Origin: Hydrogenophaga sp.
GTDB taxonomy: Bacteria; Pseudomonadota; Gammaproteobacteria; Burkholderiales; Burkholderiaceae_C
Length of the DNA stretch: 64,000 bases
Direction of reading: 5' to 3'
NCBI RefSeq assembly: GCF_026125785.1
Contig: NZ_JAHCKL010000011.1
Span: forward strand, 58,477 to 122,476
The position numbers and the translations under genes were made by a program. Positions within the stretch are counted from its first letter, which is position 1, and each line of letters starts with the position of its first letter. The notes beneath the pieces were generated by a model. It saw only the letters and a list, made by a program, of their open reading frames with translations. It searched no databases and was not told the origin of the DNA. This document shows positions 34,539 to 44,156 of the stretch, piece by piece.

Positions 34539-35849
34539 ATGGATACCGTCCTCATCGTCTTCCTCACGCTGCTCAATGGCGCTTTCGCCATGTCCGAGCT
34601 GGCGCTGGCCTCCAGCCGCAAGGCGCGCCTGACGGCGATGGCCGAAGCGGGTGACAAGGGCTCCATCACCGCGCTGAAGCTGCTGGAGAACCCGACCCAG
34701 TTCCTGTCCTCGGTGCAGGTGGGCATCACTTCCATCGGCATGCTCAATGGCATCGTGGGCGAAGCCGCGTTCAGCGACGAGGTGGCGCGCTGGTTCGTGG
34801 CTTATGGGTTGACCGAATCCACCGCCAGCGTGCTGGCCACGGCCACCGTGGTGGCCGTCATCACCTTCATCACCATCGTCTTTGGCGAACTGGTGCCCAA
34901 GCGCATCGGCCAGCTCTATCCCGAGGCGGTCTCGCGCTGGGTCTCGCGGCCCATGACCTTCGTGGCCAAGGCGGCCAAGCCGTTCGTGTGGCTGCTCACC
35001 CAGACCACGCAGTGGGTGCTCAAGCTGCTGCGCATTGACGCCAACGCCGTGCAGCACGTGACCGAGGAAGAGATCAACGCGAGCCTGGAAGAGGGCGTGG
35101 ACGCCGGCATCATCGAAGAGCATGAGCACCAGATGGTGCGCAACGTGTTCCTGCTGGACGACCGCCAGCTCACCTCCATCATGGTGCCGCGCTCGGAGAT
35201 CGACTGGCTGGACGCGCAGGACAGCGTGTCCGTCGCGGTGCAGAAGGCCTGGGCCATCGGCCACTCCTGGTACCCGGTGTGCCGCGGCGGTCTGGACGAC
35301 GTGGTGGGTGTGATCCACCTGCCGCGCATGCTGGCCCTGCAGGCCGAGGGCGACGACGAGCCGCTGCTGCGCCATGTGCAGCCCGCCGTGTTCGTGCCCG
35401 AGACGCTCACCGGCATGGAGTTGCTGGAGCAGTTCCGGGCGCGTGCCACGCGCATGGTGTTCGTGGTGGACGAGTACGGTGTGGTGCAAGGCTTGCTCAC
35501 GCCACTGGACATGCTGGAGGCGATCACCGGCGAACTCTCGCCCAGCGCTGCCGTCGGCGCATGGGCCACCCAGCGCGAGGACGGTGCCTGGCTGGTCGAT
35601 GGCGCCATGCCGGTGGCCGAACTCAAGTCGCGGCTGCACATCGAGGAACTGCCGGACGAGGACAAGGGCCGCTACAACACCGTCGCCGGCCTGATGCAGA
35701 ACGTCTCTGGCGAACTGCTGACCCAGGGCGAAAGCGTGGACTGCGAGGGCTGGCGTTTCGAGGTGCTGGTGCTGGAGGGGCGCCGCATAGACCAGGTGCT
35801 GATCACCCGCCTGCCAGAGGCCGAGCCGGCGATCGACGCCGGCATCTGA
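34539..35849 (+). CDS. CNNM/HlyC/CorC-family membrane protein (TlyC-like)
   Basis: A 436-residue protein with an N-terminal CNNM (DUF21) membrane domain (about residues 1-190), with blocks MSELALASSRKARL, ITSIGMLNGIVGEAAF and FGELVPKRIGQLYPE. Two CBS domains follow (about 205-335: MVPRSEIDWLDAQD, VVDEYGVVQGLLTPLDMLEAI) and then a CorC/HlyC transporter-associated domain. Homologues are linked to magnesium or cobalt transport and are often misannotated as haemolysins. The first ATG, next to the divergent apaH start, is used. Confidence 0.9.
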   Translation: MDTVLIVFLTLLNGAFAMSELALASSRKARLTAMAEAGDKGSITALKLLENPTQFLSSVQVGITSIGMLNGIVGEAAFSDEVARWFVAYGLTESTASVLATATVVAVITFITIVFGELVPKRIGQLYPEAVSRWVSRPMTFVAKAAKPFVWLLTQTTQWVLKLLRIDANAVQHVTEEEINASLEEGVDAGIIEEHEHQMVRNVFLLDDRQLTSIMVPRSEIDWLDAQDSVSVAVQKAWAIGHSWYPVCRGGLDDVVGVIHLPRMLALQAEGDDEPLLRHVQPAVFVPETLTGMELLEQFRARATRMVFVVDEYGVVQGLLTPLDMLEAITGELSPSAAVGAWATQREDGAWLVDGAMPVAELKSRLHIEELPDEDKGRYNTVAGLMQNVSGELLTQGESVDCEGWRFEVLVLEGRRIDQVLITRLPEAEPAIDAGI

Positions 35850-35861
35850 GTCAGCAGGGCC

Positions 35862-36782
35862 TCAGCCCTGGTGCGGACGGTGCTGAAACAGCCAGTCCTT
35901 GAACGCCAGCGCGGCCGCTGACAGGCGCTTGCCGCGCGGATAGACCACATACCACTGGCGCAGCAGCGGAAACCCTTTCACGTCCAGCTGTACCAGTTCG
36001 CCCAGCGCGAGTTCCGACACCACCGTGGTGGCGGAGACGACGGCGATGCCCAGGCCGCCGGCCACCGTCTGCTTGATGGCCTCGTGGCTGCCGACCTCCA
36101 GCCGGCTTTGCAGCGTGATGCCCTGCTCGGCGAAGAACCGCTCGCTGGTCAGCCGTGTGCCGGAGCCGGCCTCGCGCTGGATGAAAGGCTCGCGCGCCAG
36201 GCGCTGCGGCGCGATGCGCCGCTTGCCCGCCAGCGGATGGTCCGGCGGCGCGATCACCACCAGCGGGTTGTCCATGAAGAACTCGCCCACCAGGTCCATG
36301 TTCGCGGGCGGCTGGCCCATGATGCAGAGATCGTCCTCGTTCGCGTTCAGGCGCTGCACCAGCATCTCGCGGTTGCCCACCTGCATCGCCACGTCGATGC
36401 CCGGGTGCGCCGCGCAGAAGCCACCCAGCAGCTTGGGGACCGTGTACTTCACCGTGGTGAGGATGGACAGGCGCAGGCTGCCGCGCTCCACGCCCTGCAG
36501 CGCCGCGAGGTCCTGCGAAAGGCGCTCCATGCGGCCCTCGATGTCCCGGCAGGCCTCGGCCAGCGTGCGGCCCGCGGCGGTCAGGTGGATTTTCTTGCCC
36601 AACTGCTCGAACAGCGCCTCGCCCACGGTTTCCGACAACTGCTTGACCTGCAGCGACAGCGTGGGCGGAGAGAGATGCAGCGCCTCTGCGGCCCGCGCGA
36701 AGCTCAGGTGGTCGGCGACCGCGAGAAAGATGCGCAACTGGTGCAGCGTGGCATGGCGCAGCGGAATGGGGCGGCCGGACAT
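35862..36782 (-). CDS. cbbR: LysR-type regulator of RuBisCO genes, CbbR (first copy)
   Basis: A 306-residue LysR-type activator of Calvin cycle genes. The helix-turn-helix lies in LHQLRIFLAVADHLSFARAAEALHLSPPTLSLQVKQL (about residues 13-50). The ligand domain has TVKYTVPKLLGGFCAAHPGIDVAMQVGNR, typical of CbbR proteins, which sense metabolites such as RuBP or PEP and NADPH. It is divergent from cbbL across 125 AT-rich bases. A second CbbR-like gene lies at 56625-57566. Confidence 0.92.
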   Translation of the reverse strand: MSGRPIPLRHATLHQLRIFLAVADHLSFARAAEALHLSPPTLSLQVKQLSETVGEALFEQLGKKIHLTAAGRTLAEACRDIEGRMERLSQDLAALQGVERGSLRLSILTTVKYTVPKLLGGFCAAHPGIDVAMQVGNREMLVQRLNANEDDLCIMGQPPANMDLVGEFFMDNPLVVIAPPDHPLAGKRRIAPQRLAREPFIQREAGSGTRLTSERFFAEQGITLQSRLEVGSHEAIKQTVAGGLGIAVVSATTVVSELALGELVQLDVKGFPLLRQWYVVYPRGKRLSAAALAFKDWLFQHRPHQG

Positions 36783-36808
36783 GTGGACTCCAATGATTTA
36801 TCAAAGTC

Positions 36809-36822
36809 TAACGTAACAGTTA
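36809..36822. promoter_or_regulatory. candidate CbbR site between cbbR and cbbL
   Basis: The AT-rich 125-base gap between cbbR and cbbL includes the inverted repeat TAAC-GTAACA-GTTA, which also fits the T-N11-A pattern of LysR-type sites. It is 86 bases upstream of the cbbL ATG. A second AT-rich stretch (36829-36846) may hold promoter elements. Confidence 0.5.
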
Positions 36823-36907
36823 AAACAATTTACTTTTATTTATTTACGGGGAAACCAACAATGCGCTCCACACCCTCTCGAACACCCGATTTTTGCAAGG
36901 AGACACG

Positions 36908-38329
36908 ATGGCCACGAAGACCTACAGCGCCGGCGTCAAGGAGTACCGCAGCACCTACTGGGAGCCGCACTACCAGGTGCAGGACACCGACATCCTGGCG
37001 GTGTTCAAGATCACGCCCCAGCCGGGCGTGGACCGCGAGGAACTCGCCGCCGCGGTCGCGGCCGAATCCTCCACTGGCACCTGGACCACGGTCTGGACCG
37101 ACCTGCTCACCGATCTGGACCACTACAAGGGCCGTGCCTACCGCATAGAGGACGTGCCCGGCGACGACACCTGCTTCTACGCCTTCGTCGCCTACCCGAT
37201 CGACCTCTTCGAGGAAGGGTCGGTGGTCAACGTGATGACCTCGCTGGTGGGCAATGTGTTCGGCTTCAAGGCGTTGCGTGCGCTGCGGCTGGAGGACGTG
37301 CGCTTTCCCATCGCCTACGTCATGACCTGCGGTGGTCCGCCGCACGGCATCCAGGTCGAACGCGACATCATGAACAAGTACGGTCGGCCGCTGCTGGGCT
37401 GCACCATCAAGCCCAAGCTGGGCCTCTCGGGCAAGAACTACGGCCGCGCCGTCTATGAATGCCTGCGTGGCGGGCTGGACTTCACCAAGGATGACGAGAA
37501 CGTCAACAGCCAGCCGTTCATGCGTTGGAAGCAGCGTTTCGATTTCGTGATGGAGGCCATCGAGAAGGCCGAGCGCGAGACCGGTGAGCGCAAGGGCCAC
37601 TACCTGAACGTGACCGCGCCGACACCCGAAGAGATGTACAAGCGGGCGGCATACGCGAAGTCCATCGGCGCGCCGATCATCATGCACGACTACCTCACCG
37701 GTGGCCTGTGCGCCAACACCGGCCTGGCCAACTGGTGCCGCGACAACGGCATGCTGCTGCACATCCACCGTGCGATGCACGCGGTGCTGGACCGCAACCC
37801 GCACCACGGCATCCATTTCCGTGTGCTCACCAAGATCCTGCGCCTCTCGGGCGGCGACCACCTGCACTCGGGCACCGTGGTGGGCAAGCTCGAAGGCGAC
37901 CGCGCCTCCACCCTGGGCTGGATCGACATCATGCGCGACCGCTTCATCAAGGAGGACCGTTCGCGCGGCATCTTCTTCGACCAGGACTTCGGCTCCATGC
38001 CCGGCGTGATGCCGGTGGCTTCCGGCGGCATCCACGTCTGGCACATGCCGGCGCTGGTGACCATCTTCGGCGACGACTCGGTGCTGCAGTTCGGCGGCGG
38101 CACGCTGGGCCACCCCTGGGGCAACGCGGCCGGCGCGGCGGCCAACCGCGTGGCGCTGGAGGCCTGCGTGAAGGCGCGCAACGAGGGCGTGGCGGTGGAG
38201 AAGGAAGGCAAGGCCGTGCTGACCGAGGCGGCGAAGCATTCGCCCGAACTGCGCGTTGCCATGGAGACCTGGAAAGAGATCCGCTTCGAGTTCGACACGG
38301 TCGACAAGCTCGACGTCGCCCACCGCTGA
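36908..38329 (+). CDS. cbbL: ribulose bisphosphate carboxylase large subunit, form IA
   Basis: A 473-residue catalytic subunit that fixes CO2 onto ribulose 1,5-bisphosphate. Active-site residues are all present: K168 in TIKPKLGL, the carbamylated K194 with D196 and E197 in [10 protein letters not shown]53 in [27 protein letters not shown] and [15 protein letters not shown]. The sequence matches green-like form IA, not the red-like form IC. The ATG at 36908 follows AAGGAGA. The cbbQ and cbbO genes downstream mark it as the non-carboxysomal IAq type. CbbS follows after 21 bases. Confidence 0.97.
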   Translation: MATKTYSAGVKEYRSTYWEPHYQVQDTDILAVFKITPQPGVDREELAAAVAAESSTGTWTTVWTDLLTDLDHYKGRAYRIEDVPGDDTCFYAFVAYPIDLFEEGSVVNVMTSLVGNVFGFKALRALRLEDVRFPIAYVMTCGGPPHGIQVERDIMNKYGRPLLGCTIKPKLGLSGKNYGRAVYECLRGGLDFTKDDENVNSQPFMRWKQRFDFVMEAIEKAERETGERKGHYLNVTAPTPEEMYKRAAYAKSIGAPIIMHDYLTGGLCANTGLANWCRDNGMLLHIHRAMHAVLDRNPHHGIHFRVLTKILRLSGGDHLHSGTVVGKLEGDRASTLGWIDIMRDRFIKEDRSRGIFFDQDFGSMPGVMPVASGGIHVWHMPALVTIFGDDSVLQFGGGTLGHPWGNAAGAAANRVALEACVKARNEGVAVEKEGKAVLTEAAKHSPELRVAMETWKEIRFEFDTVDKLDVAHR

Positions 38330-38350
38330 ACCTTCAAGGAGACACCCCCC

Positions 38351-38698
38351 ATGCAAGACTACAACTCCCGCCTCTCCAACCCGGCCAGCCGCAAGTTCGA
38401 GACCTTCTCCTACCTGCCGGCGATGAGCACGGAAGAGATCCGCAAGCAGGTGGCCTACATCGTGAGCCGTGGCTGGAACCCTGCCATCGAACACATTGAA
38501 CCGGCCTACCTGATGGACTCGTACTGGTACATGTGGAAGCTGCCGATGTTCGGCGAGACCGACGTCGACCGCATCCTCGCCGAATGCGAGGCCTGCCATC
38601 AGGCCAACCCGGACAACCACGTGCGCCTGATCGGCTACGACAACCTGTCGCAGTCGCAAGGTGCCTCCATGGTCATCTACCGAGGCAGGACGGTGTGA
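38351..38698 (+). CDS. cbbS: ribulose bisphosphate carboxylase small subunit
   Basis: A 115-residue small subunit that assembles with CbbL into the L8S8 enzyme. The start [23 protein letters not shown] and the blocks [23 protein letters not shown] and [23 protein letters not shown] are typical of form IA. CAAGGAGA precedes the ATG. Its stop overlaps the cbbQ GTG start by four bases. Confidence 0.96.
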   Translation: MQDYNSRLSNPASRKFETFSYLPAMSTEEIRKQVAYIVSRGWNPAIEHIEPAYLMDSYWYMWKLPMFGETDVDRILAECEACHQANPDNHVRLIGYDNLSQSQGASMVIYRGRTV

Positions 38699-39498
38699 GC
38701 GAGGTGCTGCAGGGCTACCGCGTCGAGCGGGAGCCGTACTACCGGCCCGTCGCCGACGAGGTGGCGCTGTTCGAGGCCGCGTGGTCGGTGCGCATGCCCA
38801 TGATGCTCAAGGGCCCCACCGGCTGCGGCAAGACGCGTTTCGTCGAACACATGGCCTGGAAGCTGGGCCGGCCGCTGGTGACCGTGGCCTGCAACGAGGA
38901 CATGACGGCGTCCGATCTGGTGGGGCGCTTCCTGCTGGACGCGCAGGGTACGCGCTGGCAGGACGGGCCGCTGACCCTGGCCGCGCGCCATGGCGCCCTC
39001 TGTTACCTGGATGAGGTCGTGGAGGCGCGCCAGGACACCACGGTGGTGATCCATCCGCTGACCGACAGCCGGCGCGTGCTGCCGCTGGAGAAGAAGGGCG
39101 AGCTGGTGCGCGCGCATCCCGACTTCCAGCTGGTCATCTCCTACAACCCGGGTTACCAGAGCCTGATGAAAGACCTCAAGCCTTCGACGCGCCAACGCTT
39201 CGGCGCGCTCGACTTCGGCTACCCCGAGCACGCCGCCGAGGTGGAGGTGGTGGTGCATGAAACCGGTATTGCCACCGAGGTGGCGGACCGGCTGGTGGGC
39301 ATTGCCGAGCGTTCGCGCAACCTCAAGGGCCACGGACTGGACGAGGGCATCTCCACCCGCATGCTCATCCATGCCGGCGGGCTGATCCGGCAGGGCGTGG
39401 CGCCGCCCGCCGCCTGCCGGGTCGCGCTGGTGCGGCCCATCACCGACGACCCGGACATGCGCGATGCGCTGGACGCGGCGGTGAGCACCTTCTTCTGA
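38695..39498 (+). CDS. cbbQ: RuBisCO activase AAA+ subunit CbbQ
   Basis: A 267-residue MoxR-type AAA+ ATPase that, with CbbO, removes inhibitory sugar phosphates from RuBisCO. Walker A is GPTGCGKT (40-47), the Walker B region is [12 protein letters not shown], and the sensor block [11 protein letters not shown] follows. The start is a GTG at 38695 overlapping the cbbS stop (GTGA). It is not the red-type activase CbbX. The neighbour order L-S-Q-O matches the IAq type. Confidence 0.93.
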   Translation: MSEVLQGYRVEREPYYRPVADEVALFEAAWSVRMPMMLKGPTGCGKTRFVEHMAWKLGRPLVTVACNEDMTASDLVGRFLLDAQGTRWQDGPLTLAARHGALCYLDEVVEARQDTTVVIHPLTDSRRVLPLEKKGELVRAHPDFQLVISYNPGYQSLMKDLKPSTRQRFGALDFGYPEHAAEVEVVVHETGIATEVADRLVGIAERSRNLKGHGLDEGISTRMLIHAGGLIRQGVAPPAACRVALVRPITDDPDMRDALDAAVSTFF

Positions 39499-39501
39499 GC
39501 C

Positions 39502-41835
39502 ATGCCGGCCGGTCTGGAGGAGCATGCCGAACGCCTCGCGGTGCTGGACGCGCCGACGCGCGAACGCCTGGCGCGCGGCTGGCCCGAAGCTGCCCGCGTG
39601 CTCTCCGGGCGTGGCCTGGAACACCACCTGGGCGGGGTGGTGGCGCTGCACAACCTGGGGCGCGGCGTGGACGTGGTGAACGCGTGGATCGATGCCGCGC
39701 CGCAGGTGGCGCGCGAGACTGGCGAGGATGTGCTGCCCGACCTGGCGGCGGCCGCCATGCAACTGGCCAGCAAGACATCCGGCGCGGTGATCGGCCAGGT
39801 GCTGGCGTCCGCGCCCACCGCCGCCCGCCGACTGGCCGATGCCGACCTGTTCCGGCAGTACCTGCGTTTTCTCGCCACGCTGGCGGCGCAGGCGCCGCGC
39901 GGACTGCGCCCCATGCTGGAACAGCTGGACGTGCTGCTGGGCCAGCTCACGCTCGGCGGGTTGCGCCGTTGGGCGAACTGGGGCGCGCAGGCGCACCGCG
40001 CCCAGTTCGATGAACAGGTGCGTTACTTCGGGCTGCAGTCGCCGGCTTCGCTGTCGGTGCTGCAGCAGGAACGCAAGGGCACGCTGCTGGTGGACGTGCA
40101 GCGCCGCCTGGGCATGTACCTGCGTGCGCTGTGGGGACGCGATTTCTTCCTGCGCCCCACCGCAGGAGATTTCGAACACCGCGAAGGCTTGCGGCCTTTC
40201 ATCGAGGACCACACCATCCACCTGCCCGATGCACTGGATGCGGTGCAGGGGGTGGACGCGACCTCGCTCTACCGCGCGGCCGCCGCGCATGCCGCCGCCC
40301 ATCTGGTGTACACCCGCATGCCGCTGCGCGCGCCGGACCTGGACCCCTGGCAGAAGGCGCTGGTGGCCCAGGTGGAGGACGCGCGGGTGGAGGCCTTGGC
40401 CATCGCGCGGTTTCCAGGTCTGCAAAACCTCTGGTGTCGCCTGCTTCAGGTGGCGCCAGTCCGCGACCAGCGTGCTGCCGACTGGCTGGACCGCCTGGCG
40501 CGTGCCCTGATCGACCCCGCGTGCACCGACACGCATCCCTGGATCGTTCGGGCCAGGGCGCTCTGGCAGGCCGCGCTGCCCCGGGTGCTGGCCAACCCGG
40601 GCGACCCTCGCGTGTCATGGGAGCTGGGCCTGGCGCTCGCGCAGGACTACCCGGGGCCGAACTACCAGCCGCGCCATGACGTGCCCGGAGCGGCCTACCG
40701 CGACGACAACCGCTTCTTCTGGGCTTTCGACGGCATCGACTTCGCGCCGGCTGGTGCGAGCGCCCCCCGCGCCGCGGCACCGGTGCGGCGGCAGGTGTCG
40801 GTGATGGCGTTCATCAATGAGCTCGACGTGGAGACCGCGGGCGAGGACGCACAGGAAATCTGGGTGCTGGGCTCCGAGCTGTTTCCCTATGAGGACCTGG
40901 GCGTGTCCTGGAACACGCTCGAAGGCCGGCCCAGGCTGGCGCCGCCGGTGCTCTACCCGGAGTGGGACCACCGCGTGCAGATCGACCGGCCGTCGTGGGT
41001 CACTGTGCAGGAGCGCCATGCGGTGCCGGGCGACACGGCGTTGGTCGATGCCATCGCCAGTCGGCACCGGCCGGTGGTGGCGCGCATGAAGCGCGTGCTC
41101 GACGCCATGCGTCCCCAAGGCGTTCTGCGCATGCGCAAGCAGGAAGACGGTGACGAGGTCGACCTCAACGCCGCGCTGGCTTCGCTGGTGGAACTGCGCC
41201 GTGGCGCGCAGCCCGACCCCCGCGTGATGGTGCGCAGCGTGCGCCAGGTGCGCGACCTCGCGGTGCTGGTGCTGCTGGACCTGTCGCAGTCCACCAACGA
41301 TCCGGTGCCGGGACAGGATCGCACGGTGCTCGACCTCACGCGGGAGGCCTGCGTGCTGCTCGCCGACGCCATCCACCAGGTCGGCGATCCGTTCGCGATC
41401 CACGGCTTCTGTTCCGATGGCCGTCACGACGTCAGCTATTGGCGCTTCAAGGACTTCCAGCAGCCCTGGGCCGATATGGCGCGGGCGCGGCTGGCCGGCA
41501 TGCGAGGGCAGTTGTCCACCCGCATGGGCGCGGCGATTCGCCATGCCACCGCGCTGCTGGAGCGGCAGCCCGCTGCGCGCCGGCTGCTGCTGGTGGTCAC
41601 CGATGGCGAGCCGGCCGACGTGGACGAGCGCGATCCCGCGCACCTGCGCCAGGATGCGAAGAAGGCGGTGGAGGCGGCGGCCCGCGTTGGCGTGCAGAGC
41701 TTCTGCATGAGCCTGGATCCGCGCGCCGACGCCTATGTCAGCCAGATCTTTGGCGCCCGGCGCTACCAGGTGGTGGACAGGGTGGAGCGCCTGCCGGAGA
41801 AACTGCCCATGCTCTATGCCGGACTGGCGCGCTGA
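39502..41835 (+). CDS. cbbO: RuBisCO activase adaptor CbbO, with von Willebrand A domain
   Basis: A 777-residue partner of CbbQ that docks on RuBisCO. The C-terminal vWA domain carries a MIDAS metal site: D593-x-S595-x-S597 (DLSQSTND), a threonine in LSTRMGAAIRHAT and an aspartate in VVTDGEPAD. The first 550 residues are helical and include an acidic segment (NELDVETAGEDAQE). It starts 3 bases after cbbQ, and its end overlaps the convergent helicase gene by 22 bases. Confidence 0.92.
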   Translation: MPAGLEEHAERLAVLDAPTRERLARGWPEAARVLSGRGLEHHLGGVVALHNLGRGVDVVNAWIDAAPQVARETGEDVLPDLAAAAMQLASKTSGAVIGQVLASAPTAARRLADADLFRQYLRFLATLAAQAPRGLRPMLEQLDVLLGQLTLGGLRRWANWGAQAHRAQFDEQVRYFGLQSPASLSVLQQERKGTLLVDVQRRLGMYLRALWGRDFFLRPTAGDFEHREGLRPFIEDHTIHLPDALDAVQGVDATSLYRAAAAHAAAHLVYTRMPLRAPDLDPWQKALVAQVEDARVEALAIARFPGLQNLWCRLLQVAPVRDQRAADWLDRLARALIDPACTDTHPWIVRARALWQAALPRVLANPGDPRVSWELGLALAQDYPGPNYQPRHDVPGAAYRDDNRFFWAFDGIDFAPAGASAPRAAAPVRRQVSVMAFINELDVETAGEDAQEIWVLGSELFPYEDLGVSWNTLEGRPRLAPPVLYPEWDHRVQIDRPSWVTVQERHAVPGDTALVDAIASRHRPVVARMKRVLDAMRPQGVLRMRKQEDGDEVDLNAALASLVELRRGAQPDPRVMVRSVRQVRDLAVLVLLDLSQSTNDPVPGQDRTVLDLTREACVLLADAIHQVGDPFAIHGFCSDGRHDVSYWRFKDFQQPWADMARARLAGMRGQLSTRMGAAIRHATALLERQPAARRLLLVVTDGEPADVDERDPAHLRQDAKKAVEAAARVGVQSFCMSLDPRADAYVSQIFGARRYQVVDRVERLPEKLPMLYAGLAR

Positions 41836-44123
41836 GGCGCCACCCGTTCCACCTGCCACCAGGCGGGCAACAGCGCACGCACGCCGGGCTGTGCAAAACG
41901 GTCGTCCAGCAGCCAGACCGTGCCGCTGTCGCTGGGCGCGCGGATCACACGGCCCGCGGCCTGCACCACCTTCTGCACGCCAGGGTAGAGGTAGGTGTGT
42001 TCGAAGCCCGCGCCGGTCTGGCGCTGCAGCCGCTGCCGCATCTGCTCGTTGAGAGGGGACACCGCCGGCATGCCCAGTGTGGCGATGAAGGCGCCGATCA
42101 GCCGGCGTCCCGGCAGGTCTATGCCTTCGCCAAAAGCGCCACCGAGCACCGCGAAGCCGATGCCTTGACTGTCCTCGGTGAACCGGGCGATGAAGGACTC
42201 CCGCTGTGGCTCGGTCATGCCGCGCGATTGCGACCACACCGGTATGCCGGGGTGCCGCTCGCACAAATGGGCCAGGGCCTGCTGCAGGTAGTCGAAGCTG
42301 CTGAAGAAAGCCAGGTAGTTGCCTGGCCGCTGCGCGTACTGGGCGGCCATTCGCGCCACCAGCGGTGTGAGCGAGGCGGACCGGTCCGCGTAGCGCGTGG
42401 ACAGATCGGGCGCCACGCACACGCGCAACTGCGAAGGGTCGGAAGGGGAGGGCACGTCCAGCCGCGCGGTGTCCTCGGGCAGGCCGAGCAGCGTGGCCAT
42501 GTGGTCCATGGGGCTGAGCGTGGCGGAGAACAGCGTCGCGCTGTGCGCGGCCTGCCACCGGCTCTGCAGCAGCGGACCGGGGTGCAGGTTGCGCAGGCCC
42601 AGCACCGGGTGGCGCGCACCGCCGCGCGCCGCAGCGTCGCGCGTGAGATCGGCCAGCGAATGGTCGCCAAAGAGATCGGCCACGCGCAGCAGGTGCAGCA
42701 CGTCGAACAGCCAGGCCTGCAGCTCGGCCGCCATCGCGCCGGGTTCCTGCGCCAGGTGCGCCAAGAGCTCGGCGCCGTGGCGGCGCAGCGCGTCGATGAA
42801 GGACCGCGGCAGGTCGGTCAGCACTTCATGGTCCTGCGTCTGGTCGCGCGCCAGCCGTGCCCATTGGCGGTGCAGGCGGTCCATCGGCTTCTTCAGGGCG
42901 GCGGGCGCGGCGGCGCGCGCCGCCCTGAAGCCGGCCGGGCGCAACTCGGCGCTGTACATCGCGCGCGCACGCTCGATCAGGTTGTGCGCCTCGTCCACCA
43001 GCAGACCGACGCGCTGGCCTTCGTTGACGGTGAGCGAACAGGCGTGTGCGCCGATGTCGAAGAAGTGGTTGTAGTCGCCCACCGCCACGTCGCTCCAGCG
43101 CAGCATCTCCTGGCCCAGGTAGTAGGGGCACACGGCATGCCGCGCAGCCACTTCGCGCAACGTGGCCTTGTCCAGCCAGCCGGCCTGCGCGGCGTCGTCT
43201 CGCGCGGCGGCGAGTCGGTCGTAGAAGCCGCGCGCCAGCGGGCAGGACTCGCCGTGGCAGGCCTTGTCGGGGTGCTCGCAGGCTTTCTCGCGCGCCACGA
43301 GTTCGAGCACCCGCAGCGGTCTGGCGTCCAGACGCCGCAGAGCGTCGAGCGCGAGCGAGCGCCCCGGGGTCTTGGCTGTCAGGTAGAGCAGCTTGTCGAC
43401 GTGCTGGGCGGGCATGGCCCGCAGCGCACCGAACACCGTGGCCACGGTCTTGCCGATGCCGGTGGGTGCCTGCGCCAGCAGATGGCGGCGCGCGCCATGG
43501 GCGCGGTAGACGGCCGCGGCCAGTTCACGCTGGCCGCGCCGGAACGCCCCGAACGGGAACGCCAGGGCCTGAAGCGCCGCATCGCGCGCGGCACGATGCG
43601 CCTGCTCCGTTTGCGCCCAGCGGGTGTAGCGCGCACACAGCGCATCGAAGAACGCCCGCAGCGCGGCGGCGTCCGCCCAGAGGGCCTCGACAGTCTCGTG
43701 CCCGGTGTCGACGTCGTAGTACACCAGCGCCAGTTCGATGCGCGGCAGGCCCAGCTCCTGGCACAGCATCCAGCCGTACACCCGGGCCTGCGCCCAATGC
43801 AGCGCGCGGTGGTTGTCGGGGATGCGTGCCGCGTCACCCCTGTGGGTCTTGATCTCTTCCAGGCGAGGAACGGCCGGGTGGAAACCGTCGGCGCGGCCCT
43901 GTACGCGCAGCGCGCCGCAGTCGGCGCTGACCGGCCGCTCGCGCTGGTAGCCCTCGGCACGGCGCGCGGTCACCGTGCCATGGCCGGCCACGCCCTCCTG
44001 TGCACTGGGGGCGGGCGTGAAGCGCAGGTCCAGGTCGCCGGTCTTGGCCGCGAACGCGCACAGCACACGCACCGCCACCTGCAACGGGGGCGGCGTGCGA
44101 TCGGTTGGCGTGGCATGGCGCAT
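41814..44123 (-). CDS. DinG/XPD-like Fe-S DNA helicase with N-terminal nuclease-like domain
   Basis: A 769-residue superfamily 2 helicase. The N-terminus has a PD-(D/E)XK-like pattern, D79 (QGRADGF) then E90-I-K92 (RLEEIKTHRGD), like Cas4/RecB nucleases. The helicase part has Walker A APTGIGKT (219-226), four cysteines C282, C289, C294 and C332 for a 4Fe-4S cluster, and DEAH at 377-380. The C-terminal half has FSATLSPMDH and a motif VI-like VQAAGRVIRA. It fits a 5'-3' DNA helicase for repair or replication restart. A LexA-like box lies 12 bases upstream, shared with the divergent nuclease-like gene. Confidence 0.88.
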   Translation of the reverse strand: MRHATPTDRTPPPLQVAVRVLCAFAAKTGDLDLRFTPAPSAQEGVAGHGTVTARRAEGYQRERPVSADCGALRVQGRADGFHPAVPRLEEIKTHRGDAARIPDNHRALHWAQARVYGWMLCQELGLPRIELALVYYDVDTGHETVEALWADAAALRAFFDALCARYTRWAQTEQAHRAARDAALQALAFPFGAFRRGQRELAAAVYRAHGARRHLLAQAPTGIGKTVATVFGALRAMPAQHVDKLLYLTAKTPGRSLALDALRRLDARPLRVLELVAREKACEHPDKACHGESCPLARGFYDRLAAARDDAAQAGWLDKATLREVAARHAVCPYYLGQEMLRWSDVAVGDYNHFFDIGAHACSLTVNEGQRVGLLVDEAHNLIERARAMYSAELRPAGFRAARAAAPAALKKPMDRLHRQWARLARDQTQDHEVLTDLPRSFIDALRRHGAELLAHLAQEPGAMAAELQAWLFDVLHLLRVADLFGDHSLADLTRDAAARGGARHPVLGLRNLHPGPLLQSRWQAAHSATLFSATLSPMDHMATLLGLPEDTARLDVPSPSDPSQLRVCVAPDLSTRYADRSASLTPLVARMAAQYAQRPGNYLAFFSSFDYLQQALAHLCERHPGIPVWSQSRGMTEPQRESFIARFTEDSQGIGFAVLGGAFGEGIDLPGRRLIGAFIATLGMPAVSPLNEQMRQRLQRQTGAGFEHTYLYPGVQKVVQAAGRVIRAPSDSGTVWLLDDRFAQPGVRALLPAWWQVERVAPQRASPA

Positions 44124-44135
44124 GGACAGGCATGG

Positions 44136-44155
44136 TACTGGATATATAGTCAGTG
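44136..44155. promoter_or_regulatory. LexA-like SOS box between helicase and nuclease-like genes
   Basis: CTGGATATATAGTCAG (44138-44153), flanked by TA and TG, fits CTG-N10-CAG with the AT-rich core of LexA operators. Against the E. coli consensus TACTGTATATATATACAGTA, 16 of 20 positions agree by my count. It lies in the 33 bases between two divergent start codons and overlaps a TATATAGT -10-like element, so a repressor here would shut both genes. Confidence 0.65.
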
Positions 44156-44156
44156 A

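Noticed and set aside
36908-38329. RuBisCO-like protein without carboxylase activity
   Set aside because: All catalytic lysines and the metal-binding acidic residues are present, and cbbS, cbbQ and cbbO follow.
38695-39498. Red-type activase cbbX
   Set aside because: The sequence is MoxR-like, follows form IA cbbLS and is paired with a vWA protein, so it is cbbQ.
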